DNA of 64,000 bases, from contig FJUW01000037.1 of NCBI GenBank assembly GCA_900074885.1, positions 124,001 to 188,000 of the forward strand, in the 5' to 3' direction. Source of the DNA: Rhynchosporium graminicola. Its lineage: Eukaryota; Ascomycota; Leotiomycetes; Helotiales; Ploettnerulaceae. The notes below the pieces were generated by a model. The model saw only the letters and a program-made list of their open reading frames with translations, did no database searches and was not told where the DNA came from. A program made the position numbers and the translations under genes. Shown here one piece after another: positions 50,821-61,922 of this stretch (positions are counted from its first letter, which is position 1; each line of letters opens with the position of its first letter).

Positions 50821-52356
50821 GCACCTCTATATATATAAGGAGGGTATGCCTAAGGCATCGATACTGGCCCGTATCTGCCACGTATACCATGCGCCGTCAC
50901 AAAGAACCGGTAAGGAGTAGAACTAGTAGAAGTCGTAGTAGTAATAGTAAGCTTATAGTACTATACTAAAGTAGTAGCTTTCTCAGGATAAGTATATTCT
51001 GAGTTATAATAATATTTAGTATTAAAAGAAAGTAAGGATCTAACTATAGAAGCGTAATCCTTATTCTATATTAATTTAATAATAAGAGTTAAAGCGCGTA
51101 AGGATAATATAATCTTATCTTATATATAGAAGAACTACTCTTTCCTTTTAACCTTACCTTAGATAGTAGCGCTTTAAAATCGACTACGAAACTCAGTAAA
51201 AGTCTCGCGTATATAGCTAAGTTATTATATTTCTAAGTAGTAGAAAGCGTTACGATAGTTATCTTCTTCTAAACTAGTAAGGAAGTTCTCTTCTAATAAG
51301 GAGATTATTTCCTTATTAATCTTAAACTTATTAGCGAGGTACTAAGGCATAAGATACTTCTTAGCTAATCTAGTAACTAGTCTCTATACGAGAATACGCT
51401 AGGAGAAGTCCGTAAGGTAGTAGTTAGCGTTTATAGCTAGCTAGTCTCGTATTAATACTCTCTATTAGAGGAAGGTAAGGTCTGACTTATTATCTAGGAG
51501 TAAGATCTTCTTAATAAGATAAGACTTCTTAAGGCGTGACTCTACTAATTCGGCGCCGGGAGAGGGAGATAGTTTATTAGGAATAGTATCTTCTCTCTTA
51601 GTACTACGTATTAAAATAGAGTTTATTAGGTTATTAAACTCTACTATACGCGGAGATTATAATATTAGTTCTAGTAGGAGAGTCAAAGATAAGCAAGAGA
51701 CTCCTATAAGGAACTTATCTTATATAGAAATTAGTCTATCTATAGTATTTTCTAGAGAGTTATTCTTCTCCTCTTAGTCTACTAATTATTATAAGAGGGA
51801 ATAGATTAGGTTTAAGTTACTTATAGTAATAAGAGTACTTAGCGATTATACTCCTAGTGAATTTCGCTTTTATTTTCCTTTCTTTCTTAGTTAGTACTTC
51901 CTTAATAAGATATTAACGTTCTCTAGGGTAGGAGACGTTTAAGGTAAGGAAAGGTATAATAGATTAGGTTCAGAGGTAGAGTAGAAGGAGTCGCGTTAAG
52001 TCCCCTTAGAACTAGAGGGGTCTTTAGTTTATTAGTTAGGAGCTATTCTAGTAGCTTAAAAAGGAGTATATTAGGGCTATTTTAGTAGCGATATATAGAG
52101 GTTAAAGTTCCGGGGTATTTATTATACTTTCTTTAAAATCTATTTATAATTCCTTTATACTAAGGAGGTTATTAAAGGAGTATTAGCGAAGACTTCCTCT
52201 ATTATATTATTTACGATAAGCTAAATTAAACCCTAATTTATAGTTATCTAAGAGATCTCTAGTATCTTAGCTATATACGAGTAGTTATCGAATAACTAAC
52301 TTAGTAATAAGATATTATAATAAGCTATCTCCGGCTATCTTAATCTTTTTATTTAA

Positions 52357-52624
52357 TATAATAATATAAGACTTAAGGTAATATATAAGTAAGAATAAAT
52401 AAGTAGGGAGGCTAAAAGCGATCTTATATAGTCTACTACGAAGAAAATAAAAAGATAAGAAAGGAAGAAGAAGAGAGATAGAGTATAAGGCACCTTATAT
52501 ATATATACTAGTACTAGTCCGATACTATACCGGGTCAGATACTAGTTCTGCCGGGATACCTATGAACTTAGGCCCTATTATCTATCCTTCTTCTCATATG
52601 ATATTCAGGTGAGCTATCGTTATA
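52357..52624 (-). repeat. 5' LTR of A-rev2
   Basis: 268 bp, starting TATAATAATATAAG and ending GAGCTATCGTTATA, followed by TSD ATTAT. Confidence 0.92.
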
Positions 52625-53353
52625 ATTATTCAGGTTCAAGTAACTTATATACTTATAACTGCTCTTTAATGCCGAATAATACTTATAAAGCTTAGAGTTA
52701 GGCTTATTAAACGAATATAAGAGTTCTAGAATAGGAGTATTATTATACTTTATCTTAAGGAAAGCGCGAATATATTATAGGTAATATATACGATACGCCG
52801 CTGAAAGAGTACTAGTAGGAACTAGTAAAAGTATTATAGGAGTTAGCGTTATAGATCCGTAGAACTCCTATATCTTACTCGAAGACTATCCCTAATACTA
52901 AGGCGAGGAACTTACTTATAATAAGAAAGGAGTTAATTAGGTCGATTGATATATAAGATTATAGTAGACTATTATAGTAGTTAGTAACGATACTTACTCC
53001 GGGAATTATATCGCAGTCTAGGGAGAGTAAACTTATAAGTTGAAGTAGTTATTATAGTTAAAAAGGAAAAGCTCTAATATTAATAAACCCTTTCCTCTAT
53101 ATACCTTACGCTCTACTTAAACTCGACTCCCGCTATAAATAGATAAAGTAAATATAGCTTACTGCCTGATTTAGAAGCTACGACTAATATATTACTATTA
53201 TAGCGACGTAACTAGTTAGAACTTAATAAAGGATTTACTACTACTAAAGAGCGGCTAGCGCTTATTACGCGAATATCGACGAAAATAGTTATAATAAAAA
53301 CTAATTTCTAGTATAAAGTATAACCTTCCGAGCTTAGGGTTAAGCTCTTCTTA

Positions 53354-53366
53354 GGGGGGGGGGTAA
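53354..53366 (+). other. Polypurine tract of A0
   Basis: Run of ten G followed by TAA immediately before the 3' LTR, the expected place for plus-strand priming in LTR retrotransposons. The same tract is seen in reverse at about 33471-33485 and 41395-41408. Confidence 0.85.
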
Positions 53367-53634
53367 TATAATAATAGCTTACCTGAAGGTTATATAAGGA
53401 GAAGGATAGATAATAAGGCCTAAGTTCATAGGTATCCCGGCAGAACTAGTATCCGACTTAGTATAGTATCGGACTAGTATCAGTATATGTATATAAGGTG
53501 CCTTACGCTCTATCTCTCTTCTTCTTCCTTCCTTATCTTTTTGTTTTCTTCGTAGTAAACTATATAAGACTACTCTTAGCCTCCCTATTTGTTTATTCTT
53601 GCTTATATACCGCCTCGAGTCTTGTGTCGTTATA
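53367..53634 (+). repeat. 3' LTR of A0
   Basis: 268 bp. Starts TATAATAATAGCTTACC (from TGTGACGATAGC) and ends GTCTTGTGTCGTTATA. Confidence 0.93.
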
Positions 53635-53639
53635 AAATA

Positions 53640-55600
53640 CGACCTAAGAGGAAAGTAAACGGATATCGATTCTTCTAAAAGGCGGAGAAATATAAGTAGT
53701 AAGAAGTACGGGTATCGAATAAGAGTTATTCTCTTGAAAGATAGAGCTTCAGAGCAATAGGAAGTAAGGGTTTTAGAGGCTGCATATAACTATACGGTAT
53801 CTATAGTATTTATAGCCTATCTAGCGCATAGAATTGCTTCTATTCCGGTAGAGACTCGTGTAACTATTAGCTCTCTAGCTAAAGCCGGCTTACTAAATGC
53901 TTAAATACTCTTAGCTTGATAGGAAAGCTCTAGTACTCTTCTACTTTCTAAAGATATCTCTAACCTTATATAAATAGAGCGTAAAAGGGAGCTAGGTGGA
54001 AAGATACTAATTTAATAGCTTATAGAGGTATATATAACTTGAGATATTCAACTTAATTACTTACTAGTTTAGGAATTTCAAAAGTACGACTTCTCCCCTC
54101 GATATTATCCTTAAACCGGCTCCTTATAGCGACTATTCTTTATGCACCTGATCTCCCTCTAGCTATAGAAGTAGTATTCAGACGTATTACTCCTCGACTG
54201 TATATATAAAACGAATCGATTTAATATGCCTTTATTGAATATATATAGTATTATAGGTAATAATATAATTATTTAGCTTAGATTAGTGTTTTTATCAGGG
54301 GAGACTAAAAGAGATTATACTTAAGTACTTATATAACTGAAAGATCTGATATCTTAGCATATGATTTAAGAGCTAGTTTCTATTATAATAGATAGAGAAC
54401 TAGCTCTAATTAAGTGTATTAAAGTATTCTTTCTATCTGCCTGCTACCTTCTCTACTGGTAGTATATTAATATAAATATACTTACAAAAACTAAGAAGTA
54501 CTTCCCCGGCCTAATTAAGGATAATATTAGAAACTAGATACGGCACTCCTCCTTTCAAGTATTCTTAAGCTCCTAGAATACACTACTTACTAGTACTATA
54601 GAGGAGGCTTTTAATACTACTCTCCTGGAATTTCGTACCCAATTTCCAGTAGGTGCTATAAGCTACTGCGAGAGTACTTGGCTACTTTGGAGAAACTTAT
54701 AGCCTTCTAGGTGAACTAATTATATCACTTTGGAATTATAGTTATTAATCTAATTGAAAGTTACTATACTACTCTAAAGCTATATTTATAGCGTGGGTAT
54801 ATAGATCTTAGAGGTGTATTCCTTAAACTATAGCTCTTTTGGATATCTTAGTATACCGGAATATCTTCAACTATTATATAATAGAAATTATAGCCCCGGC
54901 ATAATACAAATATACTTATTTTAGCTATAATTCTTCTATATATTTATACCCGGGCCCTTTAGAAAATCGTATAAGAGGCTAGTAAGCTCCCCTCTAAAGG
55001 CCCTCCAGTAAATAGCTATATTTGTACTATATAGTAAGCTTATAGTCTACCTTGCCTTTATACTCTCTGGAAACGATAATAAGAGGGTAGTAGTATCCTT
55101 CTAAGTGATATTCATTACTACTAGTACTATAATAAGCCTGAATCAGTATATTCTTCTCTCTTGGTACTTTTCCCTCTCTTAAATCTATTGAAGGTTAAAA
55201 GTAAAGATAGACTAAAGGGTGCCCTTAGAGGAAGTAGAGTAGTACCTTTAAATACTCGCCGAGACTCCTTATTCTTTGAACTACCCTTAAGCTCTACCCC
55301 TACATCACTTGGCTAGCGTTTTATAGTATAAAATAGCGTATCATCGACTAGTATAGCGATATAAAGGCTTAAGGATAGATACCTAGATAGCTATAAACCC
55401 GGTACACGGAGGGAGAGAGAGTATATATATAGTATAATATTAATTTATTATTCAGATAGTATAGTAGATACTATTATAGCTAGTGAAGCTATAATTTAAA
55501 GGGATATGATAAGGGGTATTAAGGTATATACTCAGGATACGGAGTTTGAAGAAGATTTAGATAAATTAGTATAATTAGGCCCTGAATACACTATACATAG
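53640..55600 (+). pseudogene. Mutator-like element (MULE) transposase, decayed
   Basis: The plus strand encodes a broken MULE transposase. An N-terminal part (from about 53750) reads VEAAYNYT-like then VETRVTISSLAKAGL. The DDE core follows: NRFNMPLLNIYSIIGNN at about 54208-54260, VFLSGETKRDYT (about 54290-54325), IIDRELALIK (54385-54414), FPGLIKDN, then FRTQFPVGAISYCESTW (54629-54680). A frameshift near 54690 shifts the frame before EKLIAF. A SWIM-type zinc-finger remnant (CT...YSLPCLYTL) lies at about 55030-55070. RIP is weaker than in the LTR elements and CA/TG persist. No terminal inverted repeats were identified with confidence. Confidence 0.85.
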
Positions 55601-57568
55601 TTATATATACAAATCTTAGTAGTAATAAATGCACCCTACACTTTAGGCTCGCTTAGTTAGCGTAGGGCGGTATAGCTATTCACGTATGGCGATTTAGCTG
55701 TAGCCTAGATCTATCATGGCAAAACATAAATCCACAATCTAGCACACCTACTCATTAACATGTTTCGATGGCGCGAGGCACTGCTAAATAACGTTCCGAC
55801 TACGTAGCTGCTAAACAAGCCTCTTTCATCTTCGACGTGCAGCATCGTCACATACCGTTGCCTTTTGTCAAAGAAATTTACGAAGTACGCATGACTGGTC
55901 CCGAGGTTGGAGGCAGGAAGGCGAGCGAGTGCGGGTATCCCAAATGATGTTTCACAACATGCATAAGATTGTACGGAGCGATTTCCCCTAAATAGATTCA
56001 TGCGGTATTTACTTGTTGATTGGCCATTTCTTATAATGCTCGTTCATATTACACGGATAATCTCGTTTCTTTCAAAGCCATAGGCTTACTCTTGCGTTAT
56101 TTTAAAACTGAATTTAGCTGAAAATCTATCCTTAGATTGCTAGTCGAGGGGGAAGGCTGGTTACCAGAATAATTGACATCCAGCACAGTTTACAGCCTAC
56201 AGTTAACTTTGCAGAAATCAAGGCTGATACAGAGTTTCAGAAAAGGGTTTTCGGGATACCTATCAAAGTCCGCGGTATCTGAGGCTGCCGGAAGTTTGCT
56301 CATATTCGTAATACAGTAGGGCCGTGGCAATGCGAGTCAGTCTGCAAAGAGGCTTTCGCTAGATGCTCGACCGAGCTTTGCCCAATTGGCTTTGATCTGA
56401 ACATCATTCTAAACTCTGTTTACATGACGATCATGGACTGGACTACATTACAGTGGCCAGACTAAAAGTTTAGACTTGTTACTATCGTGCATTTCAGCAC
56501 GAAGGACAGCAGTTGGTAAAGCTTCTACTGGCAGTTTGTCTCTTACATTCCGGTACACGCTTTTCGATATGTTGGAGACTATTCCGTCACGATTAGCGGG
56601 ATCATTCTGCGGGATGAGGATTAAGAGAAAAGGGAATGGACTTTATCGAAATGATTTGTCTGAGTAACGGATCGTTATCCTTCTCTGGCTTTTGGCTCTG
56701 ATAAGCTTTCTGGCTGAGACTCTCCTAGGTTTGCTCGTTCACGTTCAGCTACTAGTTTCGCTTATGGTGTTTTTGTTGGGCTGGCCAGATATTGGCATCT
56801 TCACTTTATGTTTTCAATATTTTCGATCTTCTGCCCTTTCTTGCGCTTCTCGATAGCGGAAGTCGGAACTCCTTACAGTATATACTAGTTGCTGGCCTCT
56901 AGAAAGGTGGTCTTTGGCATTGGTTTAGATTGAGTGTAGCCAACTTGCTGGCCTGTTACTACAAAGCCGGTCTTGAACAGCCAACGGTCCAAACGCTTCA
57001 AGAGCTATATCTAGAAAAATGAACACAAATAATCACCTAATTCTGGTGCTAGGTGAACGAGTTCGAGGCGGGCATGTACGGTATGTCCTTGTTGGGCTTG
57101 AGTATGATCTTTTGCGATAAGTGCGGGGGTATAGGAGCAATTCATTCCAATATCTGGTAACTAAATTTGTGTTTCTGTAGCTGTAGCTGTAGTCCAGACT
57201 AGTACGTCAGGCTTTCACCGTTTACCAATTTAAGAAGATGTCTTACATGAGAGGAGACAAATAATACAAGCGAGCATTTTTAAGAAGAGACGAATTTGAA
57301 CAGTGTGAATGACTAATCAGGATAAGCATCGCAAGATATATCGAAGCGTATCTATTAATATACAAACTCCCACTCAGAAGCAATCAAGTCTATGGACAAC
57401 ATCATCGCTAATCTTACGTACCAGAAGACAATCCAATATTGACATCAGCACGTGAACTGCACCAAGTGTCTCTAAACCTACCGAACAAGCTATAACACCC
57501 AGCCTTGGAACTCATCACAGCCTCGAGCTTTCCCAAGAACAATGAGGTAGCTTCAATCACCATAACGG
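55601..57568. other. Intergenic region, no gene recognised
   Basis: RIP-type composition ends at about 55.7 kb and CA/TG return to normal. A CCCTAC...GTAGGG inverted pair with GCTCGCTTAGTTAGC between lies at about 55632-55667 and could be a transposon edge. A 95-codon frame on the minus strand (55714-56001) and a 63-codon frame on the plus strand (56476-56667) show no motif and no splice context. Three copies of CTGTAG occur at about 57178-57195. The last few hundred bases must hold the VPS18 promoter, but no TATA box stands out. Confidence 0.6.
57542..57550 (+). promoter_or_regulatory. Minimal upstream ORF in the VPS18 leader
   Basis: ATG AGG TAG ends 18 bases before the chosen start codon. 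If the leader includes it, it could lower initiation or force leaky scanning. The transcript start is not known from sequence. Confidence 0.35.
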
Positions 57569-60500
57569 ATGGCTCTCGACCCCTCGAACGGCTACGTAGC
57601 CGCGCGAAACCTGCAAGACTTGAACGAGAATGCGCTGCCCATCTTCAACGTCGAGCGGGTGCAGCTCCAATTCTCCATATCGTCCGACTTCGTGGCAGCG
57701 CAAGTCGCAAACAATGTCCTGGTGCTGGCGCTCTCGAATGGCAGGATCCTGCGCATAGATTTGGACAATCCGGCGGATATAGACGGTATGGCCTTACTAT
57801 GACATGGGTCTCGTAAAGGGGGGCTGATGTGAAGTAGATATCGATTTGCCAAAGAAGACTTCGGAGGTTGGAGTGATACGGCGCATGTTCCTCGACCCTA
57901 CTGCTTCCCATTTGATCATATGCACGGCGCTGGGGGAGAATTACTATCTGCATACACAATCTCGACAACCCAGACCTTTGTCCCGGCTACGAGGAGTGTC
58001 GGTCGAAGCTATAGCATGGAATCCTGCATTACCGACCACCTCAACCAGGGAGATCCTCATTGGAGCCGCAGACGGCAATATCTATGAGGCGTACATCGAG
58101 ACATCTACGGAGTTTTATAGGAAGGAGGACAAGTACTTGAAGACGCTGTTGAAGTACCCTGATGGGCCAATTACTGGTCTCTGGGTTGATGGTGTTGCGG
58201 ACTCACGAAAAGCGGATGTCCGAAGGGTTGTGATTGCTACGCATAGCAGACTTATACACCTTGTTGGCAAGATTGGGCGGACAAGTCATGAAGGGGGAGC
58301 TTCTATTTTTACCAAATTGTTCGATACAGAGCAGCCGGTTGTGCACGAGATATCGCGAGTTTCTACGACGGCTCCGTCGTCTCTTGTGGTGTCACCAGAT
58401 GCTCCGGACTCGAATTCATCAGAGAGCTTGGCTCCTGATAGGATATTTGCATGGTTGTCGTCCCAGGGAACCTTCTACGGACGCTTGCTCACATCTTCGT
58501 CTTCCACCGACCTAGGCAACAAGGTCTTCGCTGAATCGAAACTTCTGCCCAGATCACAGCTTCCAGCAGGTGAATCTGTCAATGGTCGGAAGAAGGCTAC
58601 GCAGGATGATATCGATGCAATTGCTCTGACTCAATGGCATATTGTGCATCTTGTAGGCGGTCGGGTGATAGCAATAAATCGACTCAATGATGAAGTGGTG
58701 TTTGACCAGGTTGTTCTGGATCCTGGCCAGCAGGCTCTTGGACTCTTTGCAGATCAGCAGAAGAATACGTTCTGGCTGTTCACTACGCAGGAGATTTACG
58801 AAATTGTCGTCACAGATGAAGATAGAGATGTGTGGAAAGTTATGTTGAAAACAGAGCATTTTGATGCAGCATTGAGATATGCTCGAGGACCAAGTCAAAA
58901 AGATGCTGTGGCTATTGCTTCGGGTGATAACCTCGTCAGCAAGGGCTCATTTCTTGAAGCGGCAGGGGTATATGGGAAGAGCAGCAAACCATTTGAGCAA
59001 GTGGCACTGGTATTCGTGGACAATGATCAACAAGATGCTTTGAGGAAGTATCTCCTCACCAAAATTACAACGTACAAGAAGTCCGCTATCATGCAACGAA
59101 TCATGATTGCTAGTTGGCTGATCGAGATCTATATGTCAAAGCTCAACTCTCTTGATGATACAATCATCACCAAGGCCGAGCTTTCCGAAACCCTGAATCC
59201 TGCTCAAACAAAAGATCAGCTTGACACCATCCGGACGGAATACCAGGATTTTGTGAAAAAATACAAGTCTGACTTAGATCGGAAGACTACGTACGACGTT
59301 ATCAGCAGTCATGGTAGGGAAGATGAATTGCTTTACTTTGCCAGTGCTGTGAACGACTACAACTACGTGCTTGGATACTGGATGCAGAGAGAACGTTGGA
59401 TGGAGGTTCTAGACGTGCTCAAAAAGCAGACAGAGCCAGAGATTTTCTATCGATACAGTAGTGGGCTGATCACACATGTCGCCGTTGATCTTGTAGATAT
59501 TCTCATGCGACACTCAGACCTCAAGACTAGGAATCTCATTCCAGCATTGCTCAACTACGATCGAAACTTCCAAGGACCTATAGCACAGAACCAGGCTGTC
59601 CGATACCTTCTTCACGTCATTAACCAGCTCAACTCGACCGATGCAGCTGTTCACAATACCCTAATCTCGATCTACGCATCTCATCCTTCTAAAGATGAAT
59701 CAGCTCTGCTCTCTTACCTGGAATCCCAAGGCGACGAGCCCAATTTCGACTCTGATTTCGCCCTCCGACTCTGCATCGAGCATTCTCGTGTACAGTCATG
59801 TGTCCATATTTACAGTACAATGGGACAGTACCTCCAAGCCGTCGACCTCGCCCTCGCCCACACCGAGATCGACCTCGCATCCCTCGTTGCCGATCGTCCA
59901 GTTTCTAACCCCGCCCTCCGAAAGAAACTCTGGCTTGCAGTAGCCAAGAAAGTGATCTCACAATCAAACGGAATCAAAACCGCCATCGAATTCCTCAAAA
60001 GATGCGACCTGCTCAAAATCGAAGACTTGATTCCATTCTTCCCAGACTTCGTAGTCATCGATGATTTCAAGGAGGAGATCTGTGCTGCTCTAGAGGACTA
60101 CAGTCGCAATATTGATGGGTTGAAGAAGGAGATGGATGAGTCTTCACAGACGGCGACCAATATCAAGATTGACATCGCGGCTCTGGATCACCGTTACGCT
60201 ATTGTTGAGCCGGGAGAGAAGTGCTATGATTGCGGCTTACCACTTTTGAGTCGGCAGTTCTTCGTCTTTCCCTGCCAGCACGCATTTCACAGTGACTGTC
60301 TGGGGAGGAAGGTCATGGAGCAAGCTGGGATGGGCAAAGGGAAGCGTATCAGAGAATTGCAGGGTCTGGTTAGTAAGGGAATGGTGACGGGAGCGAAGCG
60401 GGATCGGTGTATCGCGGAGTTGGATGGGCTAGTGGCTAGTGCTTGGTGAGTTATCCTTCTCATCCGAAAACGACATTCAGCGAGAAAGAAGTAAATTTGC

Positions 60501-60603
60501 TAACAAGTACGGAAATAGTATTCTCTGTAGCGATTTCGCAATCAAGCGCATTGACGAGCCGTTCGTACTCGATACGGATGACAGGAATGAGTGGGCTCTA
60601 TGA
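57569..60603 (+). CDS. VPS18: Vacuolar sorting protein Vps18/Pep3 (HOPS/CORVET core subunit)
   Basis: Three exons: 57569-57785, 57838-60445 and 60519-60603, giving 969 residues (yeast Pep3 918, human VPS18 973). Introns are 52 and 73 bp with GTATGG/TAG and GTGAGT/TAG borders and branch sites CTGAT and GCTAAC. Joining them restores DIDDIDLPKKTSE and the RING end. The protein has an N-terminal beta-propeller region, including IRRMFLDPTASHLI and ENYYLHTQSRQPRPL, a helical clathrin-repeat-like middle, and a C-terminal RING-H2: C868, C871, C885, H887, H890, C893, C942, C945. In the family it is a core subunit shared by CORVET and HOPS, which tether membranes at endosome and vacuole together with Vps11, Vps16 and Vps33. 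An in-frame TAA at 57563 limits the start to the ATG at 57569. Base composition is normal, with no RIP. Confidence 0.93.
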
Positions 60604-61181
60604 GTTTTATAGATATCAATATGTAATATATGCAATAAGGCACTGAGCCATAATACACATACGTAATTATCACAATTGCCGCCTTTAAATCGTGATGCTA
60701 TCATGTCGTCTCGATGTGGGACGCTTTCCAGGGTAAGCATGTTAATACGCCCAAGGTAATAGAAAGATGTTGACCGTTAAAGTCAGACTGGACTGCCTGC
60801 CCGTTGTAAGAGAGTCTAAAGTCATGAAAACGAATGAAACTTCATCCGATTATCATAGCGATATCCCGAAAACCATAAAGAATTCAATATAAAAAGACAT
60901 AAAAGATACGAAAATGATTTGACACGCCAGTAGCTTTCGCAAGGATCGGTCACTTTTTTCTTCCTACGACAGACAGACAGACAGACAGACCCTCTCTGCC
61001 AAGCCCTCTCTTCACGAGCCCAAAATTTCGAAAAAATACCCACAAATTGTCAAACAAGTCTCATTCATCGATCTTCAGCAAATCTCAAGGTAGCCAATAC
61101 AACGTCATACATAATAACAGCTGGTAACAATCAGTCTACCCAGCTTTTCACCCAGAATCACCGCCGAGAAAATCAGGAATG
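60604..61181. other. Intergenic between VPS18 and tRNA-Lys
   Basis: Contains the VPS18 3' untranslated region and the tetranucleotide repeat at 60968-60990. No gene pattern on either strand; the short open frames here have no motif. Confidence 0.6.
60968..60990. repeat. (GACA)n microsatellite
   Basis: Five full GACA units and a partial sixth. Confidence 0.9.
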
Positions 61182-61189
61182 AAAAAAAA
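61182..61189 (-). terminator. RNA polymerase III terminator of tRNA-Lys
   Basis: Eight A on the plus strand, i.e. eight T on the minus strand, 31 bases after the tRNA 3' end. Confidence 0.8.
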
Positions 61190-61220
61190 GAAGCTCCCAC
61201 AGTGGGAACCTCGGGAATTG

Positions 61221-61335
61221 AGCCCGAGGTGGGGCTCGAACCCACGACCTTGAGGTGACCATTTAGCATGTTGCCTTCAGTTGGAGACTTTCTACTGTTA
61301 AGAGCCACACGCTCTACCGATTGAGCTACCCGGGC
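61221..61335 (-). tRNA. tRNA-Lys(CTT) with a 42-nt intron
   Basis: The minus strand starts GCCCGGGTAGCTCAATCGGT and ends in the T arm GTGGGTTCGAGCCCCAC plus acceptor CTCGGGC and discriminator T. The acceptor stem pairs over seven positions with one G-T. The anticodon loop is CTCTTAA, anticodon CTT. The intron lies after position 37 (61257-61298), the usual site for nuclear tRNA introns. Exons are 61299-61335 and 61221-61256. The anticodon stem TGTGG/CCTCA has a T-T mismatch at its middle pair. A and B boxes are intact and a T8 terminator follows. Confidence 0.93.
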
Positions 61336-61922
61336 ACTTATTGTTACGTCAATTGGAATCATTTGAATATATGATTCAATGTTAATTTTGGCGGTTTGTG
61401 TGAGAGTCATTTATGGGGTGTGGTGGGGGGGTGAGTGTTAGCTTGAAAACCACCACTAGCTTCCCGGGCAGTGGTGGGATGGACAGGAAAGAGCAAATGA
61501 TAAATCTGTTTCTGGTGAATGATAGAAAGGTTGATTCATAAAATTACAGAGGTCTGTCTATTTCTAGTCTAAAGATCTCCTTTTCTCCTTTGCATAATTT
61601 CGATCTTTGATAATCTCCTTGTGAAAATCGCGCGATGTGAATTTTTTCGTTCATGTGGTGCCCGAAAATCTTCTTCGGGACATCTCTCATTCATCAAGTG
61701 AGTGTTGTAAGTAGGAGGATATGTACAGAAATCATTAATCCTTACATGCACTAACCATGCGTGCTAATGCTCGCTCCTCATATATCATCAAAGTCCCAAG
61801 GTCGCCAGTACCTACGTTCTGTATCCCTCCAACGCCAAACAATGCTGATGTATCAAAAAGGGTTCAAATCTGTCTAAAATGCCGCTTCCAAATCCTGGAA
61901 AACAACTGTGTACATGATTCTA
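61336..61922. other. Intergenic between tRNA-Lys and protease gene
   Basis: No gene recognised. A perfect 8-bp inverted repeat (CCACCACT/AGTGGTGG at 61450-61457 and 61470-61477, 12-base loop) lies here, about 115 bp upstream of the tRNA. The right-hand part must hold the 3' untranslated region of the protease. Confidence 0.6.

Larger units (their letters stand above)
49115..50901 (-). mobile_element. Non-autonomous LTR element(s) B2, inserted in A-rev2
   Basis: TSD AAGAA at 49110-49114 and 50902-50906. Inside is a complete B element (49232-50820) with LTRs of 278 and 240 bp and an interior of only 1071 bp. It is flanked by a split outer B LTR (49115-49231 and 50821-50901). The reversed polypurine tract TTACCCCCTTCC at 49510 puts it on the minus strand. 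The interior has no gag, protease or RT motif that I can see, so it would need proteins from another element. Its LTR shares ~108 bp with family A. Confidence 0.85.
33134..52624 (-). mobile_element. Ty3/Gypsy element A-rev2, nested in A0 and carrying A-rev1 and B2
   Basis: Outer limits: TSD ATTAT at 33129-33133 and 52625-52629. The 3' LTR is 33134-33202 plus 41191-41394, split by A-rev1, and the 5' LTR is 52357-52624 (268 bp). The polypurine tract follows at 41398-41406 in reverse. Pol lies on the minus strand with the YLDN box at 45671-45682. Gag is about 50907-52350. B2 splits it at TSD AAGAA. The span is inflated by two N-linked duplications (43709-43970 and 47665-49114). Not functional because of RIP. 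Confidence 0.92.
52625..53634 (+). mobile_element. Ty3/Gypsy element A0, fragment 5: 3' end and 3' LTR
   Basis: After TSD ATTAT the A0 sequence resumes, matching A-rev1 (about 33470-34200) in reverse. On the minus strand it holds the N-terminal blocks of the antisense ORF. A polypurine tract (ten G at 53354-53363) is followed by the 3' LTR 53367-53634. Right end of the nested block. Confidence 0.92.

Noticed and set aside
50679..50969. 96-codon plus-strand frame with internal repeats
   Set aside because: The repeats are the 38-bp LTR units of B2, and the frame runs over the LTR end into A-rev2.
55714..56001. 95-codon minus-strand frame in normal-composition DNA
   Set aside because: No motif, signal peptide or splice context. 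A chance frame cannot be excluded, so it is mentioned only in the intergenic entry.
57505..57968. Several frames overlapping VPS18 exon 1 and intron 1
   Set aside because: They are shadows of the VPS18 gene; only the spliced frame continues into the conserved protein.
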